Source: Streptomyces cynarae (GTDB taxonomy: Bacteria > Actinomycetota > Actinomycetes > Streptomycetales > Streptomycetaceae). From it: 64,000 nt of DNA. The stretch lies in the NCBI RefSeq assembly GCF_025642135.1, contig NZ_CP106793.1, positions 6,230,001-6,294,000 of the forward strand, written 5' to 3'. The position numbers and the translations under genes are program-made. Shown here piece after piece: positions 32,941-42,298 of this stretch (its first letter is position 1; each line of letters opens with the position of its first letter). The notes under the pieces are model-generated. The model was given only the letters and a program-made list of their open reading frames with translations, ran no database searches and was not told the DNA's origin.

Positions 32941-34593
32941 GTGGACAGCCGGCAGTGGCGTTCCACCATCGCGGCGGCGCAGGCCGGTGACCGGCATGCG
33001 CTGGACCAGCTGGTCGCGGGCTGGCTGCCGCTCGTCTACAACATCGTCGGCCGCGCGCTCAACGGCCATGCCGACGTCGACGACGTCGTGCAGGAGACGA
33101 TGCTGCGCGCCGTCGGCAACATCGGCGCCCTGCGCGATCCGGACAGTTTCCGCTCCTGGCTGGTCGCCATCGCGATGCGGCAGATACGGGAGCGGGCGCG
33201 CCGCAGGACGTCCGAGCCGCTGGCCGGGGACGCGGCGGACCGGGCCGCCGACTTCGCCGAACTCACCGTGCTGCGGCTGCAGTTGGAGGGTCAGCGGCGC
33301 GAGGTCGCGGAGGCGGTGCGCTGGCTCGACGACGAGGACCGGCAGCTGCTGTCGCTGTGGTGGCTGGAGGTCGCGGGTGAACTCACCCGCCGGGAGCTGG
33401 CCGCCGCCGTCGGCATCAGCCGCCAGCACGCCGCCGTCCGGGTGCAGCGGATGAAGGCGCGCCTGGAGGTGGCGCGCGGCATCATACGGGCGCTGGAGGG
33501 CTCCTGCCCCGAGCTGGCCGCCGTTACCGCCCGCTGGGACGGCCGGCCCGGATCCGTGTGGCGCAAGCGGCTGGCCCGGCACATCCGCGGCTGCCCGGTC
33601 TGCGCCGGGGCCGAGAAGGCCGTCGTGCCCGCCGAACGGCTACTCGCCGGGATCGCGCTCGTCCCCGTCCCGGCCGGCTTCGCCCTGTCGCTGGCGCTGG
33701 GCGGTAAGACGTCCGCGGCGGCAGTCTCCGTCGGCTGGTCCGCCAAGGTGCTCGGCGCGCTCACCAAGCCCGCCGTCGTCGTCACGGCGGGCGCGACGAT
33801 CGCCGCGGGCGGCGCGTACGTCGTGACCCGGACGCCACAGGCGCCGCCCGCCCCTCAGATCTCACCCACCGCGGCGAGCACGGCCCGCCCGCCCGCGCAC
33901 ACCCCGCCGAGTCTCCTGCCCTCCCCGTCCACGGCCGCCCCCACACCGTCGAAGACGGCGGACCTGTACGGCACGGTCGTCGACGCCGTCGACAACGCCC
34001 CCGCCGCGAACGTCCCGCCGGGGCCGCTGCCGCACCGCCCCGAGTCCGGGATCACCAGCAGCGGCGGCCCGAGGACCGTCATGCAGCACCGCGGGGAGAG
34101 CGTCACCCTCAGGGGTCAGGGCTACGTCCTGGTGCGCTGGTACATCGCGCCGGCGCACCGGCCGGGCAACCTGGTCATGCCGGCCTGGACCGGCCTGAAG
34201 GGAAAGCTGTTCCACGTGGCGTCCGGCGGCGGCCGCCGGATGGACGACCCTCTCGTCGGAAGCCCCGGCGGCTACGCCACCGGCATGGGCGGACCGACCA
34301 TCGGGTACGCCGTCCTGCCGGCGGGCACCCAGCAGATGTGGCAGAACGAGTACTTCTACCTCGACGGTTCCGTCACCCTCACCCTCAACGAGCACGGCTG
34401 CGACTACGGCGTCACCGTCTTCCCGTCGAGCTGGGACGCGGTGGACAAGGACATCCGGACGGGCCCCGCCCAGGGCGTGATCCGTTACGGCATGGTCCGT
34501 GACAACGGCAAGGACACCGCACCGGTGCCGCAGTACGTCACCCGCGCGACCCCGGCCGATCCGGCGACCGTCCCTCAGCGTTCCCGCGTGTAG
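32941..34593 (+). CDS. ECF sigma factor fused to a zinc-finger/transmembrane/extracytoplasmic domain
   Basis: The GTG at 32941 follows AGGGAGAGGACGCAC and gives 550 residues. Sigma region 2 is at ~20-95 (ALNGHADVDDVVQETMLRAV, SFRSWLVAIAMRQIRERARR) and region 4 at ~130-185 (LTRRELAAAVGISRQHAAVR). HIRGCPVCAGAEK (~219-231) has the H-x3-C-x2-C zinc motif of anti-sigma factors. It is followed by hydrophobic segments (~245-300), a Pro/Ser/Thr linker and an outside domain with WYIAPAHRPGNLV and QMWQNEYFYLDGSV. Sigma, anti-sigma-like and sensor parts sit in one chain, as in some fused actinobacterial ECF groups. The last 19 nt overlap the convergent GDPD gene. Confidence 0.88.
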   Translation: MDSRQWRSTIAAAQAGDRHALDQLVAGWLPLVYNIVGRALNGHADVDDVVQETMLRAVGNIGALRDPDSFRSWLVAIAMRQIRERARRRTSEPLAGDAADRAADFAELTVLRLQLEGQRREVAEAVRWLDDEDRQLLSLWWLEVAGELTRRELAAAVGISRQHAAVRVQRMKARLEVARGIIRALEGSCPELAAVTARWDGRPGSVWRKRLARHIRGCPVCAGAEKAVVPAERLLAGIALVPVPAGFALSLALGGKTSAAAVSVGWSAKVLGALTKPAVVVTAGATIAAGGAYVVTRTPQAPPAPQISPTAASTARPPAHTPPSLLPSPSTAAPTPSKTADLYGTVVDAVDNAPAANVPPGPLPHRPESGITSSGGPRTVMQHRGESVTLRGQGYVLVRWYIAPAHRPGNLVMPAWTGLKGKLFHVASGGGRRMDDPLVGSPGGYATGMGGPTIGYAVLPAGTQQMWQNEYFYLDGSVTLTLNEHGCDYGVTVFPSSWDAVDKDIRTGPAQGVIRYGMVRDNGKDTAPVPQYVTRATPADPATVPQRSRV

Positions 34594-35291
34594 TCGTCCA
34601 CCGGTCCTTGCAGCGCGCACAGCGCGTCGATGCGGTTGGTGGTGATGGAGTCCACGCCCGCCTCGAGCAGGCGCCGCATCGAGCGGCGGGTGTCCGGCGT
34701 CCACACGGACAGCAGATGGCCGCCCCGGTGCACCCGGGCGGCCATGTCCCGGTCGACCAGGCCGAAGCGGTAGTTGAGCCAGCGCGGGCGCACCGCGTCG
34801 AGCAGCGCGGGCCGTGGCGGGGCGAGGGTCGTCCAGGTCAGGGCGATCTCCGCCGCGGGGTCGGCGGCCCGCAGCGCCAGCATGGTCTCGGCTCCCGCGC
34901 AGTAGTACACGCGCTCCGCCGCCCCGCAGTCCCGCACGATGTCGACGATCCGGCGTACGGCCCGGGACGAGGGGCCGCCCGGCAGGTCGATCATCACCCG
35001 GCTGCCGTCGGTCGCCGCGAGCGCGTCCGCCAGCGTCGGCACACCGCCGGCCGTCAGGCCCCGCACCTCGTCCGCGGAGAGCGCCGCGAGCGGGCGGTCC
35101 TGCTCCCACAGACGCTTCAGCGTCCCGTCGTGCAGCAGCACAGGCACACCGTCCCGGGCGAGCCGTACGTCGATCTCGACCGCGTCCGCGCCACGCCGGA
35201 GCGCGGAACGCAGCGAGTCGATCGTGTTCTCACGGTGACGGTAGGGGTCGCCGCGATGGGCCACGGCGGTCACGGTACGCATGGGGCTCAT
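34575..35291 (-). CDS. Glycerophosphodiester phosphodiesterase
   Basis: The 238-residue protein opens MSPMRTVTAVAHRGDPYRHR; the HRG, ENT and E-x-D (VEIDVRLARDGVPVLLHDGT) motifs of the GDPD TIM barrel are all present. Such enzymes release glycerol-3-phosphate from deacylated phospholipids. There is no signal peptide, so it acts in the cytoplasm. The alternative start at 35282 would remove three residues. It is probably in one unit with the upstream adenosine deaminase (62 nt apart, same strand). Confidence 0.9.
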   Translation of the reverse strand: MSPMRTVTAVAHRGDPYRHRENTIDSLRSALRRGADAVEIDVRLARDGVPVLLHDGTLKRLWEQDRPLAALSADEVRGLTAGGVPTLADALAATDGSRVMIDLPGGPSSRAVRRIVDIVRDCGAAERVYYCAGAETMLALRAADPAAEIALTWTTLAPPRPALLDAVRPRWLNYRFGLVDRDMAARVHRGGHLLSVWTPDTRRSMRRLLEAGVDSITTNRIDALCALQGPVDDYTRER

Positions 35292-35353
35292 TGTGACGGT
35301 GCGGCGCCGCGCAGCGGCCCGCCGGGGGTGGTGGCCGGGAGACGGTCGGGCCG

Positions 35354-36412
35354 TCAGGGCGCCAGCCAGGCGGCGGTGTACGCGTCGATCTCGGCCGACA
35401 GCGCCGCCTTTCCGGCGTCGTCGAGGAACGACGCCTCGACCGCGTTCCCGGCGAGTGCGGCCAGACCCCGCTCGTCGAGGTCGAGGAGCCGCGCGGCGAC
35501 CGCGTACTCGCTGTTGAGGTCGGTGCCGAACATCGGCGGGTCGTCGGAGTTGATCGTGACGAGGACCCCGGCGCGCACGAACTCCTTGATGGGGTGCTCG
35601 TCGAGCGAGCGGACCGCGCGCGTGGCGATGTTGGAGGTCGGGCACACCTCCAGCGGGATGCGGTGCTCGGCGAGGTGGGCGAGCAGCTTCGGGTCGCGGG
35701 CGGAACTGGTGCCGTGCCCGATGCGCTCGGCCCGCAGCTCGTTCAGCGCGTCCCAGACCGTCTCGGGCCCGGTCGTCTCGCCCGCGTGCGGAACGGAGCG
35801 GAGGCCCGCCGCTATGGCCTGGTCGAAGTAGGGCTTGAACTGCGGCCGCGGTACGCCGACCTCGGGACCGCCGAGCCCGAACGAGACCAGCCCCTCGGGA
35901 CGCAGCCGGTCGTCGGTGGCGAGCCGGGCCGTCTCCTCGGCCGATACGAGCCCGGCCTCGCCGGGGATGTCGAAGCACCAGCGCAGCACGGTCCCGAAGT
36001 CGGCCTCCGCGGCCTTGCGGGCGTCCTCGATGGCGTCCATGAACGCGCGCTCGTCGATACCGCGGCGGGTGGACGAGTACGGGGTGATGGTCAGCTCCGC
36101 GTAGCGGACCTGCTGGCGGGCCATGTCACGGGCGATCTCGTACGTCAGCAGGCGGACGTCCTCGGGGGTCCGGATCAGGTCGACGACCGACAGGTACACC
36201 TCGATGAAGTGGGCGAAGTCCGTGAACGTGAAGTAGTCGACCAGGGCCTCGGGGTCGGTGGGCACCTTGGAGTCGGGGTGGCGGGCGGCCAGTTCGGAGA
36301 CGATGCGGGGGGAGGCGGAGCCGACGTGGTGCACGTGCAGTTCGGCCTTGGGCAGTCCGGCGATGAAGGCGTGCAGGTCGCGCACGGCGGGAGCGTCGCG
36401 GTGGTCGGTCAA
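35354..36412 (-). CDS. add: Adenosine deaminase
   Basis: The protein has 352 residues from a TTG at 36412, which follows GGGAGGGACC. It converts adenosine to inosine in purine salvage. The N-terminal metal motif is written LPKAELHVHHVGSASP (usually HLHLDG), and SVPHAGETTGPETVWDAL, AERIGHG and LEVCPTSNI and TINSDDPPMFGTDL supply the other zinc and catalytic residues. HVHHVG is an unusual variant of the family motif; it keeps both His but changes the following residues, so specificity for another purine-like amine is possible. Confidence 0.88.
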   Translation of the reverse strand: MTDHRDAPAVRDLHAFIAGLPKAELHVHHVGSASPRIVSELAARHPDSKVPTDPEALVDYFTFTDFAHFIEVYLSVVDLIRTPEDVRLLTYEIARDMARQQVRYAELTITPYSSTRRGIDERAFMDAIEDARKAAEADFGTVLRWCFDIPGEAGLVSAEETARLATDDRLRPEGLVSFGLGGPEVGVPRPQFKPYFDQAIAAGLRSVPHAGETTGPETVWDALNELRAERIGHGTSSARDPKLLAHLAEHRIPLEVCPTSNIATRAVRSLDEHPIKEFVRAGVLVTINSDDPPMFGTDLNSEYAVAARLLDLDERGLAALAGNAVEASFLDDAGKAALSAEIDAYTAAWLAP

Positions 36413-36580
36413 GGTCCCTCCCCGGGAACGGCGTCCCGGCGCCGGGCGGTGGAGCCACGCTCGGGCGGGACGCGGGTGATCGGCTGATCGGTGACGTGCG
36501 GGATCATCGTAGGACGCGGGCCGACGCCGGGGAGACGCGGCCGTAGCATGACGGGACATTCGACAGAGGGGGACCCACGC

Positions 36581-37452
36581 ATGTCCGACGACGCCCAGCG
36601 CCCGGGAACACCTCAGGACGCGGCCCCGGACGGGTGGGCCTTCCCGGGTCACGGGACGGACGGGGCGGCGGGCGGACAGGCGCCGGGCACCCCGGACAGT
36701 GCGGGCGGCCGGATACCGGGTGCGCCTGCCGCCCCCGCCGATCAGCCCTCCGGGGTACGGCTCGACAAGCCCGCCCACGACCCGTGGGCGCCCCCGTCGA
36801 CCCCCGGGGCACCGTGGCCTCCGGCGGCGGTGCCCCCTCAGTGCACGCCCGGCCCACGGCCGCACCGCCGCCGGGTCCCGTCCTGCCAGGCACCCCGCCC
36901 CAGGGGCCCTGGGCCGGCCCGTACGCCGCTCCGGGCCCCGGCATCGCAGCCCCCGGCAACCCCTTCGCTCCTTCGCACGCCGCCCAGGGCGGGCCCGTGC
37001 CGCCGCCCCCCGTCGGGCCCGAGGGGCCGGGGCAGGTGCCGTACGGCTATCCCCAGTACCCCGGACATCCGGGGTACGGCGCGCCCCACGGCTCCCAGGG
37101 CGCCGGCTACGGCTGGCCCGGTCTGCCCCTCCCGCCGAGCAACGGCATGGGGATCGCCTCGCTGGTGCTCGGCGTCATCTCCCTCGTCCTGTTCTGCCTC
37201 TGGCCGGTGGCCCTGATCGTCGGTGTGCTCGCCGTGATCTTCGGCATCATCGGCCGCCGCAAGGCGCGCCGGGGCGAGGCGACGAACGGAGGCATGGCCC
37301 TGGCCGGCGTCATCTGCGGAGCGGTCGGCTTCGTCCTGAGCGCCGTCCTGCTCATCGTCCTCCTCGCCATCCCGGACGACAGCGGCGACGACCCGTGGAC
37401 GGGCACCGACGACGGCTACTCGACCTCACTGGTGACGGGCGCCGCCGGCTGA
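36581..37452 (+). pseudogene. DUF4190 membrane protein with Pro/Gly-rich N terminus, one frameshift
   Basis: The ATG at 36581 (after GAGGGGGACCCACGC) opens MSDDAQRPGTPQDAAPDGWA and a long Pro/Gly/Ala stretch. At VPPQ the frame is lost; one more C in the C5 run at 36833-36837 gives VPPSVHARPTAAPP and continues to the C-terminal domain. That domain has two membrane helices (GMGIASLVLGVISLVLFCLW, GMALAGVICGAVGFVLSAVL) separated by GRRKARRGEATNGG, a DUF4190 pattern. The function is unknown. A consensus error is likely, so the gene may be intact in the organism. Confidence 0.75.
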
Positions 37453-38025
37453 GCCACCGGACGCCCCCTGACCCGCGGTCAGTCGCTCCCGCGCCTCCAT
37501 CAGCGCGAACCCCAGAAGGTTCGGCCCCCGCCACCGCTCCGGATCCGCCGCCCGTTCGTCGTCCGCGGCGAGCCCGATGCCCCACACCCGGTCCAGCGGG
37601 CTCGTCTCCACGAGCACACGCTCCCCGGTGCCCAGCAGAAAGTCGCGCAGCGCCTCATGCGCGGCGAACTTGTGCACGCTGCCCTCGACCACGATGCCGA
37701 ACCGCTCGCGCTCCCATATGGCCTCGTCGAAGCCGCGCACCAGCCGCCCCGCCTTCTTCGCGAGCGCGGGCTCCGGCGACTGAAGCACCTTCCGCTCCGC
37801 CTCCGCGTCGTCGAAGAGGCGCGCCTTCGACGCCATCATCCAGTGCTCCGCCGTCGCGTAGTCCACGCCGTCCACGGTGAACGGCGAGGGCCACCACTGG
37901 CTGAGGCAGCTCGCCCCGATCCGCCCGTCCCCGCGCGGCCGGTGCCCCCAGAAGTGGAGGTACTTGATCCTCGCCCCCGCGCGGACCTCCCTGATCAGGG
38001 CGTCCCAAGAATCGATCTTCTCCAT
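37426..38025 (-). CDS. NADAR family N-glycosidase-like protein (YbiA type)
   Basis: The ATG at 38025 gives 199 residues. The NADAR domain shows HFWGHRPRGDGRIGASCLSQ, WWPSPFTVDGVDYATAEHWM, MASKARLFDD and WGIGLAADDERAADPERWRG, then PNLLGFALMEARERL. NADAR enzymes remove damaged riboflavin intermediates (YbiA) or ADP-ribose from modified bases or proteins. The 3' end overlaps the convergent DUF4190 gene by 27 nt. Confidence 0.9.
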   Translation of the reverse strand: MEKIDSWDALIREVRAGARIKYLHFWGHRPRGDGRIGASCLSQWWPSPFTVDGVDYATAEHWMMASKARLFDDAEAERKVLQSPEPALAKKAGRLVRGFDEAIWERERFGIVVEGSVHKFAAHEALRDFLLGTGERVLVETSPLDRVWGIGLAADDERAADPERWRGPNLLGFALMEARERLTAGQGASGGSAGGARHQ

Positions 38026-38097
38026 GCCGCCGAGTCTGGCACGCACCACTGACATTCCGTCCCCCGTTTACGGGCAGCACTCGACACCTGGTCGACA

Positions 38098-38133
38098 GAT
38101 TCCGTCGCGTAACCAAAAGGCAACAACGGAATC
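38098..38133 (+). promoter_or_regulatory. Inverted repeat upstream of the polyamine dehydrogenase/transport genes
   Basis: GATTCCGT (38098-38105) and ACGGAATC (38126-38133) are perfect arms separated by 20 nt, just ahead of a TTGACC element (38139-38144). It is a possible operator for the operon that begins at 38237. Confidence 0.4.
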
Positions 38134-38236
38134 ACTTGTTGACCTCCCCTCCCTCTGTCAGGATCGGCACTCACATCGAGCCGAAGCTACGCCGACCCCT
38201 GCAGCGCACGCGGGGACGGCGGCGGAGGAGAGCGAC

Positions 38237-39793
38237 ATGCAGAACCCCGGCAACGCCGGCGACGCCGACACCCGCCTGATGATGCGTGACGACGTACAGG
38301 AACGTTTCGCGGACGGTGCGCAGTACATCGCGGGCCGGCCGGCCACGGGCACCTCGGGCCGTACGCACTCGGTGATCGACCCGTCCACCGGCACCGAGGT
38401 GTACACCTACGAACTGGCCGGCACCGACGACGTCGACCGTGCCGTGGCCGCAGCCCGCGCAGCCTTCCCCGAGTGGTCCGCGGCGACCCCGGGCGAACGC
38501 TCCGACGCCCTGCACCGGTTCGCCGCCGTCCTCGCCGACCGCGCCGAGGATGTCGCCCGCGTCGAATCGCTCCAGTGCGGGAAACCGCTGAAGCTCACGC
38601 GGGAGTTCGACGTACCCGGCACGATCGACAACACCGCCTTCTTCGCCGGTGCCGCCCGCCACCTGCAAGGGCAGTCCGCCGGTGAGTACTCCGGCGACCA
38701 CACCTCCTACGTCCGCCGCGAACCCATCGGCGTCATCGGTTCCATCGCGCCCTGGAACTACCCCCTCCAGATGGCCGCCTGGAAGATCCTCCCGGCGATC
38801 GCCGCGGGCAACACGATCGTCCTGAAACCGGCCGAGCTGACCCCGCTGACCTCCCTGCTCTTCGCGCGGGCCGCCACGTACGCCGGCATCCCGGACGGTG
38901 TCATCAACATCGTGACCGGCACCGGCAAGGAGGCCGGCGAGCATCTCGTCGGTCACCCCGACGTGGCCATGACCTCCTTCACCGGTTCGACCACGGTCGG
39001 CAGGCGCGTCGCCGAGATCGCCACCGCGACCGTCAAGCGCCTCCACCTGGAACTCGGCGGCAAGGCCCCCTTCGTCGTCTTCGACGACGCGGACCTGGAG
39101 GCCGCCGTGCACGGCGCGGTCGCGGGCGCCCTCATCAACACCGGCCAGGACTGCACGGCCGCCACGCGCGCGTACGTGCAACGGTCTCTCTACGAGGAGT
39201 TCGTCGCGCGGACCGCCGCCCTCATGGAGACCGTCCGGCTCGGCGACCCGTTCGCTCCCGGCACCGACCTGGGCCCGCTGATCTCGCACGTCCAGCGGGA
39301 CCGTGTGGCCGGCTTCGTCGACCGGGCGCGTGCCTACGCGCGCGTGGTGACCGGCGGGGAGGCCCCCGGGGGCGACCTCAAGGACGGCGCGTACTATCGG
39401 CCCACCCTGATCGCCGACGCACCCCAGGACAGCGAGATCGTCCAGTCCGAGATCTTCGGGCCCGTGCTGGTCGTCCTGCCCTTCGACAGCGATGACGAGG
39501 GCATCCGGCTCGCCAACGACACCCCTTACGGCCTCGCCGCCTCCGCCTGGACGCGGGACGTCTACCGGGCGAACCGCGCGACCCGCGAGATCAGATCGGG
39601 CTGCGTCTGGGTCAACGACCACATCCCGATCATCAGCGAGATGCCCCACGGCGGCTTCGACGCGTCCGGCTTCGGCAAGGACATGTCCTCCTACTCGTTC
39701 GAGGAATACACCCAGATCAAGCACGTCATGTTCGACAACACGGCGGTGGCCCGCAAGGACTGGCACCGCACGATCTTCGGGGACCGCCAATAG
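38237..39793 (+). CDS. Aldehyde dehydrogenase, aminobutyraldehyde-type, leading the polyamine uptake operon
   Basis: The protein has 518 residues from an ATG after GGAGGAGAGCGAC. The ALDH core shows APWNYPLQMAAWKILPAIAA, catalytic Glu in HLELGGKAPFVVFDD and Cys306 in NTGQDCTAATRA. It is a second, diverged copy of the PatD-like enzyme at 27708, with an extended N terminus. It is first in the operon with potD-potA-potB-potC and a PuuB-like oxidase, so it probably oxidises the aldehyde released from imported polyamines. Confidence 0.9.
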   Translation: MQNPGNAGDADTRLMMRDDVQERFADGAQYIAGRPATGTSGRTHSVIDPSTGTEVYTYELAGTDDVDRAVAAARAAFPEWSAATPGERSDALHRFAAVLADRAEDVARVESLQCGKPLKLTREFDVPGTIDNTAFFAGAARHLQGQSAGEYSGDHTSYVRREPIGVIGSIAPWNYPLQMAAWKILPAIAAGNTIVLKPAELTPLTSLLFARAATYAGIPDGVINIVTGTGKEAGEHLVGHPDVAMTSFTGSTTVGRRVAEIATATVKRLHLELGGKAPFVVFDDADLEAAVHGAVAGALINTGQDCTAATRAYVQRSLYEEFVARTAALMETVRLGDPFAPGTDLGPLISHVQRDRVAGFVDRARAYARVVTGGEAPGGDLKDGAYYRPTLIADAPQDSEIVQSEIFGPVLVVLPFDSDDEGIRLANDTPYGLAASAWTRDVYRANRATREIRSGCVWVNDHIPIISEMPHGGFDASGFGKDMSSYSFEEYTQIKHVMFDNTAVARKDWHRTIFGDRQ

Positions 39794-39824
39794 ACGGCCG
39801 CCCGACCCGCGGCCGCACACCCTC

Positions 39825-39856
39825 CCGAAAGGGCACCACCTCCGAAAGGGCACCAC
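39825..39856 (+). repeat. Tandem duplication in the potD leader
   Basis: CCGAAAGGGCACCAC occurs at 39825-39839 and 39842-39856 (17-nt period). Each copy has an AAAGGG that can act as a ribosome binding site; the second is the one nearest the potD ATG at 39861. Confidence 0.8.
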
Positions 39857-39860
39857 GCGC

Positions 39861-41108
39861 ATGGAGCAGTACGAGCCCGACCGCCTGACCCCGGCCCAAG
39901 TGGCCGCCATGCGGCGCAGTTTCCGCAGCGGCAGGGCCGCCCTGACCCGCCGTTCGCTGCTGCGCGCCTCCGCGGGCGGTGTGCTCGCCGTGGGCGGCCT
40001 GGGGGCGCTGAGCGCCTGCGGCATCCCGCCGGCCGGCAAGACACAGGGCGGCACGTCCACCCAGGACTTCTCGGCGAAGGAGAAGGTCGTCAACTTCTCC
40101 AACTGGCCCGAGTACATCGACGTGGACGACAGCGGCAAGCACCACCCGACGCTCGACACGTTCGCCCGGCGGACCGGGATCAAGGTCAAATACACCGAGG
40201 ACATCAACGACAACAACGAGTTCTTCGGCAAGATCAAGCCGCAGCTCGCCGCGGGCCAGGACACCGGCCGCGACCTCATCGTCCTCACCGACTGGCTGGC
40301 CGCCCGGCTGATCCGCCTGGGCTGGGTGCAGAAACTGGACCCGTCCAACCTGCCGCACGCCTTCGCCAACCTGTCGGCCCAGTTCCGAAGCCCCGACTGG
40401 GACCCCGGCCGCGCCTACTCCTACCCCTGGCAGGGCATCGACACGGTCATCGCCTTCAACAAGAAGGCGCTCGACGGCATCGAGGTCAGGTCGGTGTCCG
40501 ACCTGCTCGACAACCCCAAGCTCAAGGGCCGAGTCGGCTTCCTGTCGGAGATGCGCGACAGCGTCGGCATGACGATGCTCGACATGGGCAAGGACCCCGC
40601 GAAGTTCACCGACGACGACTTCGACGCGGTGATGGCCCGCCTGCAGAAGGCCGTCGACAAGGGCCAGATCCGCCGCTTCACCGGCAACGACTACACGTCC
40701 GACCTCACCAAGGGCGACCTGGCCGCCTGCGTCGCCTGGGGCGGCGACGTCGTCCAGCTCAAGGCGGACAGCCCGGACGTCGACTACGTCATCCCGGACA
40801 GCGGCTACATGACGTCGACCGACAACCTGCTGATCCCCAACAAGGCGCGCCACAAGAGCAACGCCGAGAGGCTCATCGACTTCTACTACGAGCCCGAGCA
40901 GGCCGCCGCGCTCGCCGCCTACATCAACTACGTGTCCCCCGTCGACGGCGTGAAGGACCACCTCGCGAAGATCGACAAGTCGGCGGCGAACAACCCGCTG
41001 ATCATTCCCGACAAGGCCATGGCCGCCAAGTCCCACGCCTTCCGCTCGCTGACGCAGAAGGAAGAGACGGCCTACGAAGAGAAGTTCGCGAAGCTCACAG
41101 GGGCGTGA
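39861..41108 (+). CDS. potD: Spermidine/putrescine ABC transporter substrate-binding lipoprotein
   Basis: The protein has 415 residues. It carries a twin-arginine signal (LTRRSLLRASAGGVLAVGGL) and lipobox LSAC (Cys53), so it is a Tat-exported lipoprotein. The binding domain has VVNFSNWPEYIDVDD, AYSYPWQGIDTVIAFNKKAL and VAWGGDVVQLKADSPDVDYV, as in PotD/PotF proteins. It captures polyamines for PotABC. The ATG is chosen because it follows the duplicated AAAGGG box. Confidence 0.92.
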   Translation: MEQYEPDRLTPAQVAAMRRSFRSGRAALTRRSLLRASAGGVLAVGGLGALSACGIPPAGKTQGGTSTQDFSAKEKVVNFSNWPEYIDVDDSGKHHPTLDTFARRTGIKVKYTEDINDNNEFFGKIKPQLAAGQDTGRDLIVLTDWLAARLIRLGWVQKLDPSNLPHAFANLSAQFRSPDWDPGRAYSYPWQGIDTVIAFNKKALDGIEVRSVSDLLDNPKLKGRVGFLSEMRDSVGMTMLDMGKDPAKFTDDDFDAVMARLQKAVDKGQIRRFTGNDYTSDLTKGDLAACVAWGGDVVQLKADSPDVDYVIPDSGYMTSTDNLLIPNKARHKSNAERLIDFYYEPEQAAALAAYINYVSPVDGVKDHLAKIDKSAANNPLIIPDKAMAAKSHAFRSLTQKEETAYEEKFAKLTGA

Positions 41109-41113
41109 CGACG

Positions 41114-42298
41114 ATGACCACCACGACAGACACCGGCGCCGACGTCCGCCTGACGGGCATCAGCAAGACCTACGGCTCCTTCACCGCCGTGCACCCGCTC
41201 GACCTGACCGTGCCGCAGGGCTCCTTCTTCGCCCTGCTCGGCGCCTCCGGCTGCGGCAAGACCACGACCCTGCGCATGATCGCCGGCCTGGAGGAGCCCA
41301 CGAGCGGCGCCGTCCACCTCGGCGACCAGGACGTCACCCACCTGCCGCCGTACAAACGCCCGGTGAACACGGTCTTCCAGTCCTACGCCCTCTTCCCGCA
41401 CCTGGACATCTTCGAGAACGTCGCCTTCGGCCTGCGCCGGCGCGGCATCAAGTCGGTGAAGAAGCAGGTCGAGGACATGCTGGAGCTGGTGCAGCTCGGC
41501 GAGCAGGCGCGCAAGAAGCCGCACCAGCTCTCCGGCGGGCAGCAGCAGCGCGTCGCCGTGGCCCGTGCGCTGATCAACCACCCCAAGGTGCTCCTCCTGG
41601 ACGAGCCGCTCGGCGCCCTCGACCTCAAGCTGCGCCGCCAGATGCAACTGGAGCTCAAGCGGATCCAGACCGAGGTCGGCATCACCTTCATCCATGTCAC
41701 GCACGACCAGGAGGAGGCCATGACGATGGCCGACACGGTCGCCGTGATGAACGCGGGCCGGGTCGAGCAACTCGGCTCGCCCACCGACCTGTACGAGAAC
41801 CCGCGGACGACGTTCGTCGCCAACTTCCTCGGCACCTCCAACCTGATCGAGGCCGAGGTCGACTCCAGATACGGCGAGGAGATCGTCCTCAAGGCGGGCG
41901 GCGGCAAGCTGACCCTGCCCAAGGCGCGCTGCTCCGCGCCGACGAGCCCCGGCGGCAAGGTCCTGGTCGGGGTCCGCCCGGAGAAGGTCTCCCTCACCCA
42001 CGCCGACGACGCGGGCGAGGTCCCCGAGGGCCGCAACCGCATCACCGGCAAGATCGCCGACGCGAGTTTCATCGGCGTCTCAACCCAGTACGTCGTCGAC
42101 AGCCCGGTCTGCCCGGAGTTCGCGGTCTACGCCCAGAACATCGACCGTGACCCCCGTCTGGTGCCCGGCGCGGAGGTCGTCCTGCACTGGAGCCCGGCCC
42201 ACACCTTCGGCCTGGACGCCGCCCAGTCCCTGCTTGCCGGGACGACGGGCGACGCCGGCGTCGAGACCGTGGAGCCGGAAGAGGGGGTGGCCGCCTGA
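41114..42298 (+). CDS. potA: Spermidine/putrescine ABC transporter ATP-binding protein
   Basis: The protein has 394 residues. Walker A is GASGCGKTTTLRMIAGLEEP, signature LSGGQQQRVAVARAL, Walker B LLLDEPLGALDLKLR, His loop VTHDQEEA, then a TOBE_2 domain at the C terminus (KVLVGVRPEKVSLTH). I prefer the ATG at 41114 because AGGGGC is well spaced from it; the GTG at 41105 overlaps the potD stop but is too close to the site. Its stop overlaps the potB start (TGATG). Confidence 0.93.
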   Translation: MTTTTDTGADVRLTGISKTYGSFTAVHPLDLTVPQGSFFALLGASGCGKTTTLRMIAGLEEPTSGAVHLGDQDVTHLPPYKRPVNTVFQSYALFPHLDIFENVAFGLRRRGIKSVKKQVEDMLELVQLGEQARKKPHQLSGGQQQRVAVARALINHPKVLLLDEPLGALDLKLRRQMQLELKRIQTEVGITFIHVTHDQEEAMTMADTVAVMNAGRVEQLGSPTDLYENPRTTFVANFLGTSNLIEAEVDSRYGEEIVLKAGGGKLTLPKARCSAPTSPGGKVLVGVRPEKVSLTHADDAGEVPEGRNRITGKIADASFIGVSTQYVVDSPVCPEFAVYAQNIDRDPRLVPGAEVVLHWSPAHTFGLDAAQSLLAGTTGDAGVETVEPEEGVAA

